DNA of 33,569 bases from Eubacterium sp. (GCA_017463985.1 JAFUEH010000006.1:1-33569); one strand, 5' to 3'. Counted from the first letter of the stretch, positions 24,863 through 33,508 are shown. Numbers and translations: made by a program. The notes: generated by a model not told the origin, from the sequence alone.

Positions 24863-26287
24863 ATGCGTCGAAAATATGCTTCAGCTTTAGCGCTGGCACA
24901 GCAAATCCGCCGCGGTGAGCTCACAGTGCCGCAGCTGGTGGAAATGCTGCTGTCACAGCCGGATCGGCATGGCTGCTACACCTTCCTGAATGCAGAGCAG
25001 GCTATGTCACGTGCTGCAGCTGTTCAACAGAAAATTGAGAACGGTAGGGCGGTATCTCCGTTAGCAGGCGTACCGCTGGCGGTGAAGGATAATATTTGTG
25101 TGCAGGGGATGCCGACTACCTGTGCTTCAAAAATGCTGCGCAGCTTTGTACCGCCATACAGTGCAACGGTTGTACAAAAGGCGGAGGGAGCCGATATGAT
25201 CATTCTCGGCAAGCTCAATATGGACGAATTTGCAATGGGCTCTACCGGCGAAACCTCTTGCTTCGGCGCTGTCAGTAATCCGTACGACAGCAGCCGGACG
25301 GCCGGCGGTTCTTCCTCCGGTGCTGCCGCCGCGGTCGCTGCCGGTAACGCCTTGCTGGCACTGGGGAGCGATACCGGCGGTTCTGTCCGTCAGCCCTGCG
25401 CCTATTGCGGCACCGTCGGATTGAAGCCGACCTACGGCGCCGTTTCTCGCTATGGGCTGATTGCTTATGCTTCTTCACTCGACACCGTCGGTATCGTGGC
25501 CAATACGGTGGCTGATGCAGCTGCCCTGTTTGCCCAAATAAAAGGGAAGGATGAAAAGGATGCCACTTCGCTGGAAAGCGCGCCGATCTCTTTGAAAACG
25601 CTGTCGGGCAGTTCGCTTAAGGGCAAAAAAATCGGCCTGCCGGAGGAGCTGTTCGGGCAGGGTGTTGATGAGGCGGTCAGGGAGCGTGTGCTTGCTGCTG
25701 CGGACGCGATGAAGCAGTGCGGCGCTGAAGTAACGCATTTCAGTCTGCCGATGCTGCGCTACGGTGTGGCGGCCTATTATATTCTTGCCTGTGCGGAAGC
25801 CAGCGCCAACCTTGCGCGCTATGACGGTGTGCGCTATGGCCACCGCGCCGAGGGTTGTCAAACAGTAGAGGCGCTATATAATGCCTCACGCAGCGAGGGC
25901 TTTGGCTATGAGGTGAAAAAACGGATATTGCTCGGCAATTTTGTGCTGAGCGAGGGCTATTATGACGCTTATTACCGTAAAGCGCTTCGTGCTAAACAGC
26001 TGCTTTGTGAGGCATACCAGGACGCGCTTTCACGCTATGATTTTTTGTTGACGCCGGTCACGCCGACCGTGGCACCCAAGCTTGGAACGGTATTGACGGA
26101 TCCCATGAAGATGTACCTGTCAGATATGTATACGGTAACGGTGAACTTGACCGGACTGCCGGCCTTGGCACTGCCTTGCGGCACAGACCAAGACGGCCTG
26201 CCGATTGGGCTTCAGATGATCGGAAGACCCTTTGATGAACAAAACCTTTTGGGCGCGGGATGCGCTTTTGAAAAGATAACGTTATGA
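24863..26287 (+). CDS. gatA: Asp/Glu-tRNA amidotransferase subunit A (glutaminase)
   Basis: GatA releases ammonia from glutamine for the GatCAB reaction. The 474-aa amidase-signature protein has the Ser-cisSer-Lys triad as Lys75 (LAVKDN), Ser150 (GGSSSG) and Ser174 (DTGGSVRQP), each four residues before the numbering of S. aureus GatA. It lies between gatC and gatB, and its stop overlaps the gatB start by 4 nt (ATGA), so expression is coupled. Confidence 0.97.
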   Translation: MRRKYASALALAQQIRRGELTVPQLVEMLLSQPDRHGCYTFLNAEQAMSRAAAVQQKIENGRAVSPLAGVPLAVKDNICVQGMPTTCASKMLRSFVPPYSATVVQKAEGADMIILGKLNMDEFAMGSTGETSCFGAVSNPYDSSRTAGGSSSGAAAAVAAGNALLALGSDTGGSVRQPCAYCGTVGLKPTYGAVSRYGLIAYASSLDTVGIVANTVADAAALFAQIKGKDEKDATSLESAPISLKTLSGSSLKGKKIGLPEELFGQGVDEAVRERVLAAADAMKQCGAEVTHFSLPMLRYGVAAYYILACAEASANLARYDGVRYGHRAEGCQTVEALYNASRSEGFGYEVKKRILLGNFVLSEGYYDAYYRKALRAKQLLCEAYQDALSRYDFLLTPVTPTVAPKLGTVLTDPMKMYLSDMYTVTVNLTGLPALALPCGTDQDGLPIGLQMIGRPFDEQNLLGAGCAFEKITL

Positions 26288-27702
26288 AATATGAAACTGT
26301 ATGCGGCTTGGAGGTACACGCCGAGCTGTCCACAAAAACAAAAGTATTCTGTTCCTGTACGACTGCCTTCGGCGGCGAGCCGAATACGCACTGCTGTCCG
26401 GTTTGTTTGGGACTGCCAGGATCGCTGCCGGTGCTGAATGAACGGGTGGTGGAATATGCACTGCGGTGCGGTCTTGCACTGCATAGTGAAATAACGCGCC
26501 GCTCCTGTTTTGACAGGAAAAATTATTTCTATCCCGATTTACCGAAGGCCTATCAGATCTCGCAGCTGTATCTACCGATCTGCCGCGGCGGTTATGTAAC
26601 CGTTCACGACACGGTTCATGGCGGTATGAAACGTGTTCACCTTCACGAGATTCATATCGAAGAGGATGCCGGGAAGCTGGTACACCAACACGGTAAAACG
26701 CTGGTGAATTATAACCGTGCCGGCGTGCCGTTGCTGGAAATCGTCAGCGAGCCGGAGCTTGCGAACGGTGAAGAGGCGGCAGAGTACACGGAACGGCTGA
26801 AGGAAATATTACAGTTTTGCGGTATTTCTGACTGTAAAATGCAGGAGGGCTCGTTGCGTGCAGATGTGAATGTCTCTGTCAGAGAGGTTGGCAGTACCGT
26901 GTTCGGCACCAGAACAGAAATGAAAAATCTTGCCTCGTTGAAGGCTATTAAAACAGCGGTAGATACCGAGGCAAAGCGCCAGTCAGCTCTGCTGTCGCAG
27001 GGAAAAACCGTGGTGCAGCAAACACGCCGCTGGGATGAACAAAAAAACGCCTCCTTTGCCATGCGGTCAAAGGAGGAAGCGCATGATTATCAGTATTTTC
27101 CGGAGCCGGATCTGCCGCCCTTGGTGATCACGGATGATGATATCAGTGCCGTGCGCGCCACCCTGCCCGAGCTGCCGGAGGCAAAACGGCTGCGCTATGT
27201 GGAAGCCTTGGGACTCAGTGATTATGATGCGGCGGTGCTTTGCGCAGAGCCTGCAACAGCCGCCCTGTTTGAAGAAACGCTTGCGATGACAAACAATCCG
27301 AAAATGACAGCCAACTGGATGATGGGAGAGGTCATGATGCTGCAAAAGGAGGGCGGCGGCACGGTCTCTCCGGCATCGCTCGGCGCAGTGATCAACGCGG
27401 TGATGAAGGGAGAGATCACGCGCGAATCCGGCAAAGAAGTGTTGGCGGCGGCTTACCGCAACGGCGCAGTGCCGGCGGAATATATTCAGGCGCACGGTCT
27501 GAAAACCGTACAGGACAGCGCATTACTGCTGGCGACAGTGCGGACGGTGCTGTCGGAATCTGAGAAAGCAGTGACAGAGTACCGCGCCGGGAAAGAGAAA
27601 TCCTTCAATTTTCTGCTTGGACAGTGCATGAAACGTCTGCAGGGCAAAGCAGATGCTGCCGCTATCCGAACGATATTAAAAGAAGAGCTGGGCACGCAGT
27701 AA
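26284..27702 (+). CDS. gatB: Asp/Glu-tRNA amidotransferase subunit B
   Basis: GatB binds the misacylated tRNA and activates the carboxyl group with ATP. The 472-aa protein begins with YETVCGLEVHAELSTKTKVF and has two cysteine pairs, CSC and CCPVC, that form the zinc site in relatives, then DRKNYFYPDLPKAYQISQ and the C-terminal YqeY-like tail domain. The ATG overlaps the gatA stop. The terminator stem overlaps the last codons. Confidence 0.97.
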   Translation: MKYETVCGLEVHAELSTKTKVFCSCTTAFGGEPNTHCCPVCLGLPGSLPVLNERVVEYALRCGLALHSEITRRSCFDRKNYFYPDLPKAYQISQLYLPICRGGYVTVHDTVHGGMKRVHLHEIHIEEDAGKLVHQHGKTLVNYNRAGVPLLEIVSEPELANGEEAAEYTERLKEILQFCGISDCKMQEGSLRADVNVSVREVGSTVFGTRTEMKNLASLKAIKTAVDTEAKRQSALLSQGKTVVQQTRRWDEQKNASFAMRSKEEAHDYQYFPEPDLPPLVITDDDISAVRATLPELPEAKRLRYVEALGLSDYDAAVLCAEPATAALFEETLAMTNNPKMTANWMMGEVMMLQKEGGGTVSPASLGAVINAVMKGEITRESGKEVLAAAYRNGAVPAEYIQAHGLKTVQDSALLLATVRTVLSESEKAVTEYRAGKEKSFNFLLGQCMKRLQGKADAAAIRTILKEELGTQ

Positions 27703-27718
27703 GTGCTCAGCTCTTTTT
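27683..27718. terminator. Terminator of gatCAB, overlapping the gatB stop
   Basis: A 13-bp stem with one G-U pair (27683-27695 with 27703-27715) has a loop that contains the gatB stop codon. T5 follows on the plus strand. It may also serve the convergent nuclease gene. Confidence 0.85.
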
Positions 27719-27747
27719 GATGGCAGGGTTTGCCCTCTTATGTCTAC

Positions 27748-28707
27748 TTACGGATTGCATTGTCCGCACGGCGTATAGCCTTCATCGATCAGCGACTGAC
27801 GGGAGGCGTCCACCTCTTGGCGGTTATCCTCGCTGATGGTACCGACAGCGGCACAGTCCGGCTTATGGAATTTCTTGGATTTAGTGTTCAGTACGTAGCG
27901 CGCGGCTGCGTTGCTTTGTCCGGTGGTTTCTGCGGCGTCAGCATCGTCCGCAAGGGTGCTGTCGCCGGTCAGATAATCGATCTCAATACCGGGCTGCACG
28001 TTAAAGCAGTAGACATTAAAACAGACGCCCTCTCCTTGATCCTCTACGCTCATGGCCTCCATTTGTACGCCCCTTGCTACCAGTTCATCACCAACAAAAA
28101 TTGGCGTGACGCGGTAGATGACGTGGTTGCCGGTGGTGCGTATATAGTCGCCGGTTTTTTCTTCAAACGGGAGCATACCGGTGGCGTTCATGTAACGCGT
28201 GCCGGTGATCAGGTTGCGGTTATTGGCGTTTTCAGCCGTCAGCTGGTAGGCAATCAGATGGCAGCGGTTATACAAGCTACCGCCGTCAACGTTACTGTAA
28301 TTGGTAGAGTGCCAGCCGGTGGGCTTGACGGAGCTGATACTGCCGCGCTTTTCGGTAGGCATCAGCTCCTGACCGATGCAGGCGAAGCAAGCAGTACAGC
28401 GGCCGAGATAGTCCAGCTGTCCGTAGTATTCAAACGCTTCTGTCGTCAGATCCTTTTCTAAAAAATCAGGCTGATTATCGTTGACGGTGATATACGGCGC
28501 GCCGTCATATTCCGGCAGGGCCGCAACGTCCAGTGCAGCTACGCTGCCTTCAGCACTTTGCGCATGGCTGACGCTTTCGGTATAGGCGGCGGTGGAGGTG
28601 TCCTCCGGCGTGCTGTGCTGTGTGAGCACGGTGATAACGATCACGGCCAACAGGATCGGTATCAGGATCTGTAAAAGCTTTTTCAGCTTGCTGTCTTTCT
28701 GTTTCAT
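27748..28707 (-). CDS. DNA/RNA non-specific endonuclease, membrane-anchored or secreted
   Basis: This 319-aa nuclease of the beta-beta-alpha-metal (NUC1 / EndA-like) family has an N-terminal hydrophobic segment (residues about 11-28), suggesting a signal anchor with the enzyme outside the cell. The catalytic region reads LYNRCHLIAYQL (His150), with the metal-ligand helix ENANNRNLITGTRYMN. The canonical DRGH motif is therefore NRCH. A C-terminal module (about 278-319, FHKPDCAAVG...GYTPCGQCNP) has three cysteines and looks like a small metal-binding or wall-associated tail. Likely roles are DNA uptake or nutrient scavenging. The ATG at 28707 follows AAGGAG; a TTG two codons earlier abuts that site. 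Confidence 0.85.
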   Translation of the reverse strand: MKQKDSKLKKLLQILIPILLAVIVITVLTQHSTPEDTSTAAYTESVSHAQSAEGSVAALDVAALPEYDGAPYITVNDNQPDFLEKDLTTEAFEYYGQLDYLGRCTACFACIGQELMPTEKRGSISSVKPTGWHSTNYSNVDGGSLYNRCHLIAYQLTAENANNRNLITGTRYMNATGMLPFEEKTGDYIRTTGNHVIYRVTPIFVGDELVARGVQMEAMSVEDQGEGVCFNVYCFNVQPGIEIDYLTGDSTLADDADAAETTGQSNAAARYVLNTKSKKFHKPDCAAVGTISEDNRQEVDASRQSLIDEGYTPCGQCNP

Positions 28708-28734
28708 CGGCAACTCCTTCTTTTGATCATCCTG

Positions 28735-28763
28735 ATTATACCATACTATCCTGTCAATTTCAA
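28735..28763 (-). promoter_or_regulatory. Nuclease gene promoter
   Basis: Minus strand: -35 TTGAAA (28763-28758), 17 nt, perfect -10 TATAAT (28740-28735) with an extended TG. It overlaps the 3' end of the YlbJ-like gene. Confidence 0.75.
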
Positions 28764-29774
28764 TTTCCGATTTTGGAGATCAAAAATAAATACGGCACAG
28801 CCAACCAGCATGACAGCGCTCAAGGCGCCGCTTCCTTCCGTCAAGGCGCTTTGCGGTGCGGCAAGGTTGCTGAATACAGCGGTGCTTTGCGGAAACAGCT
28901 GCGTTAGCAGTGTGCCGATGCCGAGGGAGAGCAGCGCGCAGGTGATCCGTCCCGTTAAAAAGTCAAGGTAGCGTATTTGCATAGCAGAGAGATAGTGCGC
29001 CAGCTGGAGGTGAATACATAATCCGCCGAAGCTGAGAAAAAACGCATAGTATGGCAGGGAAGGCGTTACCGCGCTTTGACACAGGCCCTTAGTGATTTCC
29101 AGCAGCGGCAGCAGCTGCTCCGGTATCGGTGCGATCGCGATGAGCGAAGAAAAAAAGACGATAAAGGCGCTCATCACGGCAAGTCCTCTGACGGTGGCTT
29201 CGGTCGCTGACGGTAATGCGGTTGCAATCGGCATAGCGCCGGCGGTGTCGCTGGCTGAAAGCGGTGTGTGACGGTAAAAAAAGCCCTGTACCAGCGCAAA
29301 CAGCAGGGCGGCAGTGATATTGGCGCTGAGTAGTAAGATACCGGCTGCGGCGCTGCAGAGTGTCATTTTGCCAACAGCTGTGATAATAAAAGCAGCGCCG
29401 CCGCATACGTTAAATCGTAGCATACGGAGAGCCTCGCTGCGGCTGATCCTACCGCTTTGGTACAGGGTAGCCGTCAGCATACAGCCGGTTGGATAGCCGC
29501 AAGTGAGCCCCAGGATAATTGCGCCGGTGGCTGCACGCGGCAGTCGAAAGACCTTTTCTGTTATGCCGCCGAACAGCTTTTCTAACACACTGCTGCCGGT
29601 GCGTAGCAGCGTGTTGCTGAGAATCATGATCGGTAATAGGGAGGGGATGATGATCTCCTCGCATAGCTGAAGACCCTCGCGCGCCCCCTCCTTCGCTGCG
29701 TCGGAAAACTGCAGCAGGCAGAGGATGGCGGCAATCAGGACAGCGGTTGTGAGCGCCATGCTTCGCTTTTCCAT
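28746..29774 (-). CDS. YlbJ-like sporulation integral membrane protein
   Basis: This 342-aa polytopic membrane protein has about eight hydrophobic segments. It shows the pattern of YlbJ / nucleoside-recognition (Gate) domain proteins: EEIIIPSLLPIMILSNTLL, FRLPRAATGAIILGLTCGYPTG, then SRSEALRMLRFNVCGGAAFI. In Bacillus, YlbJ is made in the mother cell and is needed for spore-coat or cortex maturation, which would imply a spore former. The ribosome site before the ATG is weak (GGTGAT). It is separated from the upstream phosphatase gene by a terminator, so it likely has its own, possibly sporulation-specific, promoter. Confidence 0.7.
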   Translation of the reverse strand: MEKRSMALTTAVLIAAILCLLQFSDAAKEGAREGLQLCEEIIIPSLLPIMILSNTLLRTGSSVLEKLFGGITEKVFRLPRAATGAIILGLTCGYPTGCMLTATLYQSGRISRSEALRMLRFNVCGGAAFIITAVGKMTLCSAAAGILLLSANITAALLFALVQGFFYRHTPLSASDTAGAMPIATALPSATEATVRGLAVMSAFIVFFSSLIAIAPIPEQLLPLLEITKGLCQSAVTPSLPYYAFFLSFGGLCIHLQLAHYLSAMQIRYLDFLTGRITCALLSLGIGTLLTQLFPQSTAVFSNLAAPQSALTEGSGALSAVMLVGCAVFIFDLQNRKLKLTG

Positions 29775-29804
29775 TTTTCATCACCGCTAATATATATGTA
29801 TAAT

Positions 29805-29843
29805 ATAAAGAAAAAAGAAGCACACAAACAAGTGTACTTCTTT
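29805..29843 (-). terminator. Terminator of the Wzz-kinase-phosphatase operon
   Basis: On the minus strand, AAAGAAG + ACAC pairs with GTGT + CTTCTTT (29832-29843 with 29814-29825, one mismatch) around a 6-nt loop, followed by T-rich sequence. Confidence 0.8.
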
Positions 29844-29852
29844 GATGTTGTG

Positions 29853-30569
29853 CTATTTCACCAAACGGTTGGCGTTCTGTATTAAGCGGTCTACTGCCTC
29901 GTCACCGACCTTCTTCCGGATGGCGGCGATACCCTCGCCGTATTCCGGCGGACGGGAGGTCAGGTTGTGGCAGTCAGAGCCAATCAGGTGAATTTTATTG
30001 TTCTCCAGCAGCTTGAACAGCTTCTTTTTGATATGACGCGGCGAATCGGCAAACGATGAGATGTTCACTTGGGTGAGACAACCCATTTCAATATAATCGT
30101 CTAACGTATATTTGCCGTCCATCAACGCCCGATAACGCTCAATGTGCGCCAGCACCGGTCGAATGCCGAAGTCGCAATAAAGATTCATCAGTCGGTCATA
30201 CACCTTTTCATCAAACGGCGAGGAAAAGGAATGCTCAATCAGCGCATAACCGGAGTTGCCGATACAAATCTCCTTCAAGCTGTCATTGTTGAATAGATAG
30301 TCGCTGATATAAACCTCTGCAGCCGGTATCAACTCAGGACTGCCGGACGGTAACGCCGCCAGCAATCGGTTAAAGGCCTTGTCGCGCCGCCGCAGAAAAT
30401 CATCCAGCGAAATTTCGTTAGAGTAATAATGCGGCGTCAGCACGATCTTTTTAGCGCCCTGCTCCTGTAAACGTGCGATCATCTGCAGGCTGGTTTCCAC
30501 CTCCTGCGAGCCGTCGTCAATGCCGGGGATGATATGACAGTGCATTTCAATTAAATTGTCCAAAACCAT
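29853..30569 (-). CDS. PHP-type protein-tyrosine phosphatase (CpsB/CapC/YwqE family)
   Basis: This 238-aa Mn-dependent phosphatase of the PHP superfamily would remove phosphate from the tyrosine kinase encoded just upstream. Metal-site motifs are MHCHIIPGIDDG (residues 9-20), LTPHYY, PAAEVYI, VLAHIERY and LIGSDCHN. The length is normal for CpsB/YwqE. It lies 34 nt after the kinase gene, and with the Wzz-like protein forms the usual control module for polysaccharide chain length. AGGCGGTGACAGG precedes the ATG. Confidence 0.92.
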   Translation of the reverse strand: MVLDNLIEMHCHIIPGIDDGSQEVETSLQMIARLQEQGAKKIVLTPHYYSNEISLDDFLRRRDKAFNRLLAALPSGSPELIPAAEVYISDYLFNNDSLKEICIGNSGYALIEHSFSSPFDEKVYDRLMNLYCDFGIRPVLAHIERYRALMDGKYTLDDYIEMGCLTQVNISSFADSPRHIKKKLFKLLENNKIHLIGSDCHNLTSRPPEYGEGIAAIRKKVGDEAVDRLIQNANRLVK

Positions 30570-30603
30570 CCTGTCACCGCCTTTTTCTTGATTAAGCTAC
30601 TGT

Positions 30604-31458
30604 TTAATCTTTTCTTGAATCGGGGGAGGGGCCGTAGCCGCCGTACTGTCCGTAGCCATAACCGTAGCCGTAACCGTAACCGCCGTAGCCGCCGTAGTTA
30701 TATCTGCCGTAACGGCTGTATCGGCCGTAGTTGCTGTACTTGTATTTACCGTTTGCTCTGGTTTCCACAAAGTTCACGACAAAGCCGAGGATTTTTGCGT
30801 CGATGAACTCCAGCGAAGCGATCGCACGTTCCACCTCCGGGTGGGTAGAGGAGTTGTATCTGACGATCAGCACAACGCCGTCCGACTCCTTGATCAGCGG
30901 TAACGCGTCGGATACAATGTTGATCGGCGGTGTGTCGATGATGATATAGTCAAAATCGTTAGCAATCTCGTCAAGGAAATCCTCCATTGGCTCACTGCCG
31001 AGCAGCTCCGCCGGGTTTGGCGGAATCGTACCGGAGCAGATGATGGAAAGGTTGTCAAATTCTGTTGCGTGTACAATGCTGAAAAGATCCACTCTGTCGC
31101 GCCTTGCAGCCGAAACAGAGGAACCCAGGTAATCGGTCAGACCGGGTGAATTCGGTACGCCGAAATAATGGTGAATTTTCGGCTTTCTGAGGTCGCTGTC
31201 AATTAACAGCACACGCTGACCGGCCTGCGCAAAGGTGATGGCCAGGTTGATCGTGGTGGTTGTTTTGCCCTCGCCGGCAACAGAAGAGGTTACGACAACC
31301 TTTTTACAGCCCTTTTTCATAATAGAAAAGGTGATGTTGGCACGGATGCTTTTGTAGGCCTCTTCCACCTTGAATTTCAGAGAAGGGCTTAAATCAAGGT
31401 CTTTGATCAGGGCTCTCTGTGCGTTGCCCTGCGGATTGGCTTTAGTTCTCCTGGACAT
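30604..31458 (-). CDS. BY-kinase (CpsD/CapB-type tyrosine kinase) with a Tyr/Gly-rich tail
   Basis: This 284-aa bacterial tyrosine kinase autophosphorylates on C-terminal tyrosines to control capsule or exopolysaccharide export. Walker A is SVAGEGKTT (59-67), Walker A' is VLLIDSDLR (83-91) and Walker B is DYIIIDTPP (170-178). The C-terminus (about 239-275) holds 15 tyrosines in 37 residues, mostly Gly-Tyr repeats, versus the short cluster of a few usual in the family. The start at 31458 was chosen because GGAG and GAGG lie upstream; a longer frame to 31506 runs into the Wzz gene. The cytosolic kinase needs the Wzz-like membrane protein, whose gene overlaps its start by 17 nt. Confidence 0.94.
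   Translation of the reverse strand: MSRRTKANPQGNAQRALIKDLDLSPSLKFKVEEAYKSIRANITFSIMKKGCKKVVVTSSVAGEGKTTTTINLAITFAQAGQRVLLIDSDLRKPKIHHYFGVPNSPGLTDYLGSSVSAARRDRVDLFSIVHATEFDNLSIICSGTIPPNPAELLGSEPMEDFLDEIANDFDYIIIDTPPINIVSDALPLIKESDGVVLIVRYNSSTHPEVERAIASLEFIDAKILGFVVNFVETRANGKYKYSNYGRYSRYGRYNYGGYGGYGYGYGYGYGQYGGYGPSPDSRKD
30634..30744 (-). repeat. Gly-Tyr codon repeats in the kinase tail
   Basis: Hexanucleotide-like units (GGY TAY) are repeated in the kinase 3' end, the most regular stretch being about 30650-30675. Such a tract could change length by slippage in whole-codon steps, altering the number of phosphorylation sites without a frameshift. Confidence 0.6.
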
Positions 31459-32221
31459 AACCCTCAACTCCTTTCTTGGACTGTGCCTGAATACCTCTTG
31501 CTTCAAAATTAGGAATGGTGCCGAGGACAGGAATAGAATACTTGTCGATCAGCTCCTCGCTGGACTTGATTCTGACATCCAACAGCGTTCTGAGGATGAC
31601 ATAAGCGGCGGCCAGTACGGCGCCTGCTACGGCAGCGACTGTGCACTTTCTTGCATAACCGAGGCTGCCGGCGGAGCTCGCCTTCAGCGCCTTGTCCTGT
31701 ACGGTCGCGTTGACAAGACCGCTGTTACGCTCCTCGAATACGCTGGGGATCGTCGTCTCCAGCTGCTTTGCGATCTTGTAGGAAAGATCGGCGCTGGTCG
31801 TGGTGACGCTGATGCGGAACATCGCCGTTTCGCTGATGGAGACGATCGACATCGTACCGGCGACAGTGCCAACGGAGTAGTTGGCGTTATAGGTGTTGTT
31901 CATATCCTCCACCAGCCGCTCGCGGAAATCGTTGGTGCTCATGATCTCGATGTACGTAGGCATCATCTTCATAGCGTAGTTCATCTTGCTGGTGTTGGAG
32001 GAACGCGTGATTGACATATCCGTGCTGGCGGACGAGTTGATATCGTCCGTTCCGTCGACCGCATAGGCCAAAAATTCTACGCTGGAGGTGTAGGTGAGCG
32101 TAGTGAAATTGGCGGTATAAAAGTAACCGATCAAGGCGCCGATCAGGGCGAAGAGGATAATCAGCTTCCACCTTCTGAGCAGCGCAAACAGTATTTTTTG
32201 AACGTTAGCGTCTAAATTCAT
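31442..32221 (-). CDS. Wzz/CapA-like chain-length determinant and kinase activator
   Basis: This 259-aa membrane protein has transmembrane segments near residues 18-36 (WKLIILFALIGALIGYF) and 192-213. An outer domain of about 155 residues lies between them, and a short cytosolic tail follows, which in relatives activates the kinase. The end YSIPVLGTIPNFE matches the polysaccharide co-polymerase juxtamembrane pattern. It is first in an operon with the kinase and phosphatase. No glycosyltransferase or polymerase genes are in the window, so the polysaccharide locus it controls is elsewhere. Confidence 0.88.
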   Translation of the reverse strand: MNLDANVQKILFALLRRWKLIILFALIGALIGYFYTANFTTLTYTSSVEFLAYAVDGTDDINSSASTDMSITRSSNTSKMNYAMKMMPTYIEIMSTNDFRERLVEDMNNTYNANYSVGTVAGTMSIVSISETAMFRISVTTTSADLSYKIAKQLETTIPSVFEERNSGLVNATVQDKALKASSAGSLGYARKCTVAAVAGAVLAAAYVILRTLLDVRIKSSEELIDKYSIPVLGTIPNFEARGIQAQSKKGVEGYVQEN

Positions 32222-32271
32222 AACATATTCTTCCTTAGCTTTTTATTATAGAATAAATTATCACATATAAT

Positions 32272-32300
32272 AATATACTTTAACACACCTCATTTGTCAA
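32272..32300 (-). promoter_or_regulatory. Promoter of the Wzz-kinase-phosphatase operon
   Basis: Minus strand: perfect -35 TTGACA (32300-32295), 17 nt, -10 TATATT (32277-32272). Confidence 0.75.
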
Positions 32301-32338
32301 CCGTCGAAAATTAAGGTTCAATAAAAATTAATAATTGC

Positions 32339-32367
32339 TTGAAAAAGCGCGTGCAATTTGTTATTAT
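32339..32367 (+). promoter_or_regulatory. PAP2 phosphatase gene promoter
   Basis: -35 TTGAAA (32339-32344), 17 nt, -10 TATTAT (32362-32367). It is divergent from the Wzz promoter, with the -35 boxes about 40 nt apart. Confidence 0.65.
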
Positions 32368-32399
32368 CTAGTTATAGATTTTGAAAGGGGAGAGTCATT

Positions 32400-33398
32400 A
32401 TGAATGCTCTTATGTTTTTTACACTGACGATCGGTGACTGGATCGATAAAACCTTCTACGGCTTTGATGTGTGGGTTTATAAGATCTTCGGCGCGATGCA
32501 AAACGGCTTCCTGACCTGGGTAGCCAAAGCCTTTACGGCGCTCGGTGATGAGAATTTTGTCATTCCCGTGGCGGTGCTCGGCTTAGTGCTGTGCTTTTTC
32601 AAAAAGACAAGAAAATACGGCTTGGCACTGGTATTTGCGATCATGATCGGCACCTTGGTGACGAATATTGTCGTGAAGCCGATGGTACTGCGTATCCGTC
32701 CGTATAACACCCTGCAGGGGACACCTATTGCCGAACAGTATGCAAAATGGTATGCAGGCGCCGGCGGATTTTCGGAATCGGACTATTCCTTCCCGTCCGG
32801 TCACACCACGGCGGCATTTGAGATAGCGATCGCGATGTTCCTTTGCTTCCGCAGCCGCGCTAAGGAGCTGAAGGCTGCCGGAGAAAAAACCGTCATGGGC
32901 AAGCTCGCATGGATATTCCCGGTGATTGCGATCTGCGTTATGGGCAGCCGTATTTACCTGATGGTACATTATCCTACCGATGTCATCGGCGGTCTGCTGG
33001 TCGGCACAGTTGCCGGCATCTGTGGTTACTTCATTGCGAAGGTACTTTGCAAGCTGTTTGAAAAGGTCAGCTTCCTCGATAAGATTGATGTGGAGCGTAT
33101 CAGTAAAAAAGGCTTTAATCCTAAGGCTGTTACCGTGTGCCTCTGTGTGGTACTGGTCGGCTTCTTCTGCCTGTCCTTTATTCCGGCGCTCAGTGAAGGC
33201 GCAGGACATGAGCAGCTCTGTGCTTACAGCGGTGCGGAATATGACAATGTGGCCGGAGATTACGACTGCTTGAATGCCGCCAGAGTGGACGACGAAAAAT
33301 ATTATGCTTTTGACGGTAACGACGACGGTATTCCTGACGAATACTGCAAGATTCACTGGAAAGCGCTGCATGGCGATGAAACTGAGGATCAGGAATAA
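32400..33398 (+). CDS. PAP2-family membrane phosphatase
   Basis: This 332-aa integral membrane lipid phosphatase has the three signature motifs of the superfamily: KPMVLRIRP (residues 93-101), PSGH (132-135) and SRIYLMVHYPTD (183-194, with catalytic His190). Likely substrates are undecaprenyl pyrophosphate or phosphatidic acid/PGP. A last transmembrane segment near 225-242 is followed by a Cys-containing, acidic tail of about 85 residues with no recognised domain, which makes it longer than a minimal PAP2 enzyme. GAAAGGGGAG precedes the ATG. It is divergent from the polysaccharide-control operon, which would suit an undecaprenyl carrier recycling role, but this is inference. Confidence 0.85.
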   Translation: MNALMFFTLTIGDWIDKTFYGFDVWVYKIFGAMQNGFLTWVAKAFTALGDENFVIPVAVLGLVLCFFKKTRKYGLALVFAIMIGTLVTNIVVKPMVLRIRPYNTLQGTPIAEQYAKWYAGAGGFSESDYSFPSGHTTAAFEIAIAMFLCFRSRAKELKAAGEKTVMGKLAWIFPVIAICVMGSRIYLMVHYPTDVIGGLLVGTVAGICGYFIAKVLCKLFEKVSFLDKIDVERISKKGFNPKAVTVCLCVVLVGFFCLSFIPALSEGAGHEQLCAYSGAEYDNVAGDYDCLNAARVDDEKYYAFDGNDDGIPDEYCKIHWKALHGDETEDQE

Positions 33399-33409
33399 GC
33401 AACAAAAAG

Positions 33410-33473
33410 AAGGACGCTGCGGCGTCCTTTTCAGCTTGTCGAAAAAGGTCTATCCGTAGGGATAGGCTTTTTT
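33410..33473 (+). terminator. Tandem terminators after the PAP2 gene
   Basis: First stem AAGGACGC/GCGTCCTT (33410-33417 with 33422-33429) is followed by T-rich sequence. The second, GTCTATCC/GGATAGGC (33448-33455 with 33460-33467), ends in T6. Confidence 0.8.
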
Positions 33474-33482
33474 GTATGGATA

Positions 33483-33491
33483 TGGTATAAT
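33483..33491 (+). promoter_or_regulatory. Extended -10 promoter of the last gene
   Basis: TGG-TATAAT (33483-33491) is a perfect extended -10 just after the terminators. No good -35 is visible at the expected distance. Confidence 0.5.
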
Positions 33492-33508
33492 AGATAAGGT
33501 GATGAAAG

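Noticed and set aside
28735-28757. TTGACA close to TATAAT before the nuclease gene as the -35/-10 pair
   Set aside because: The spacing is only 11 nt; TTGAAA six bases further upstream gives 17 nt.
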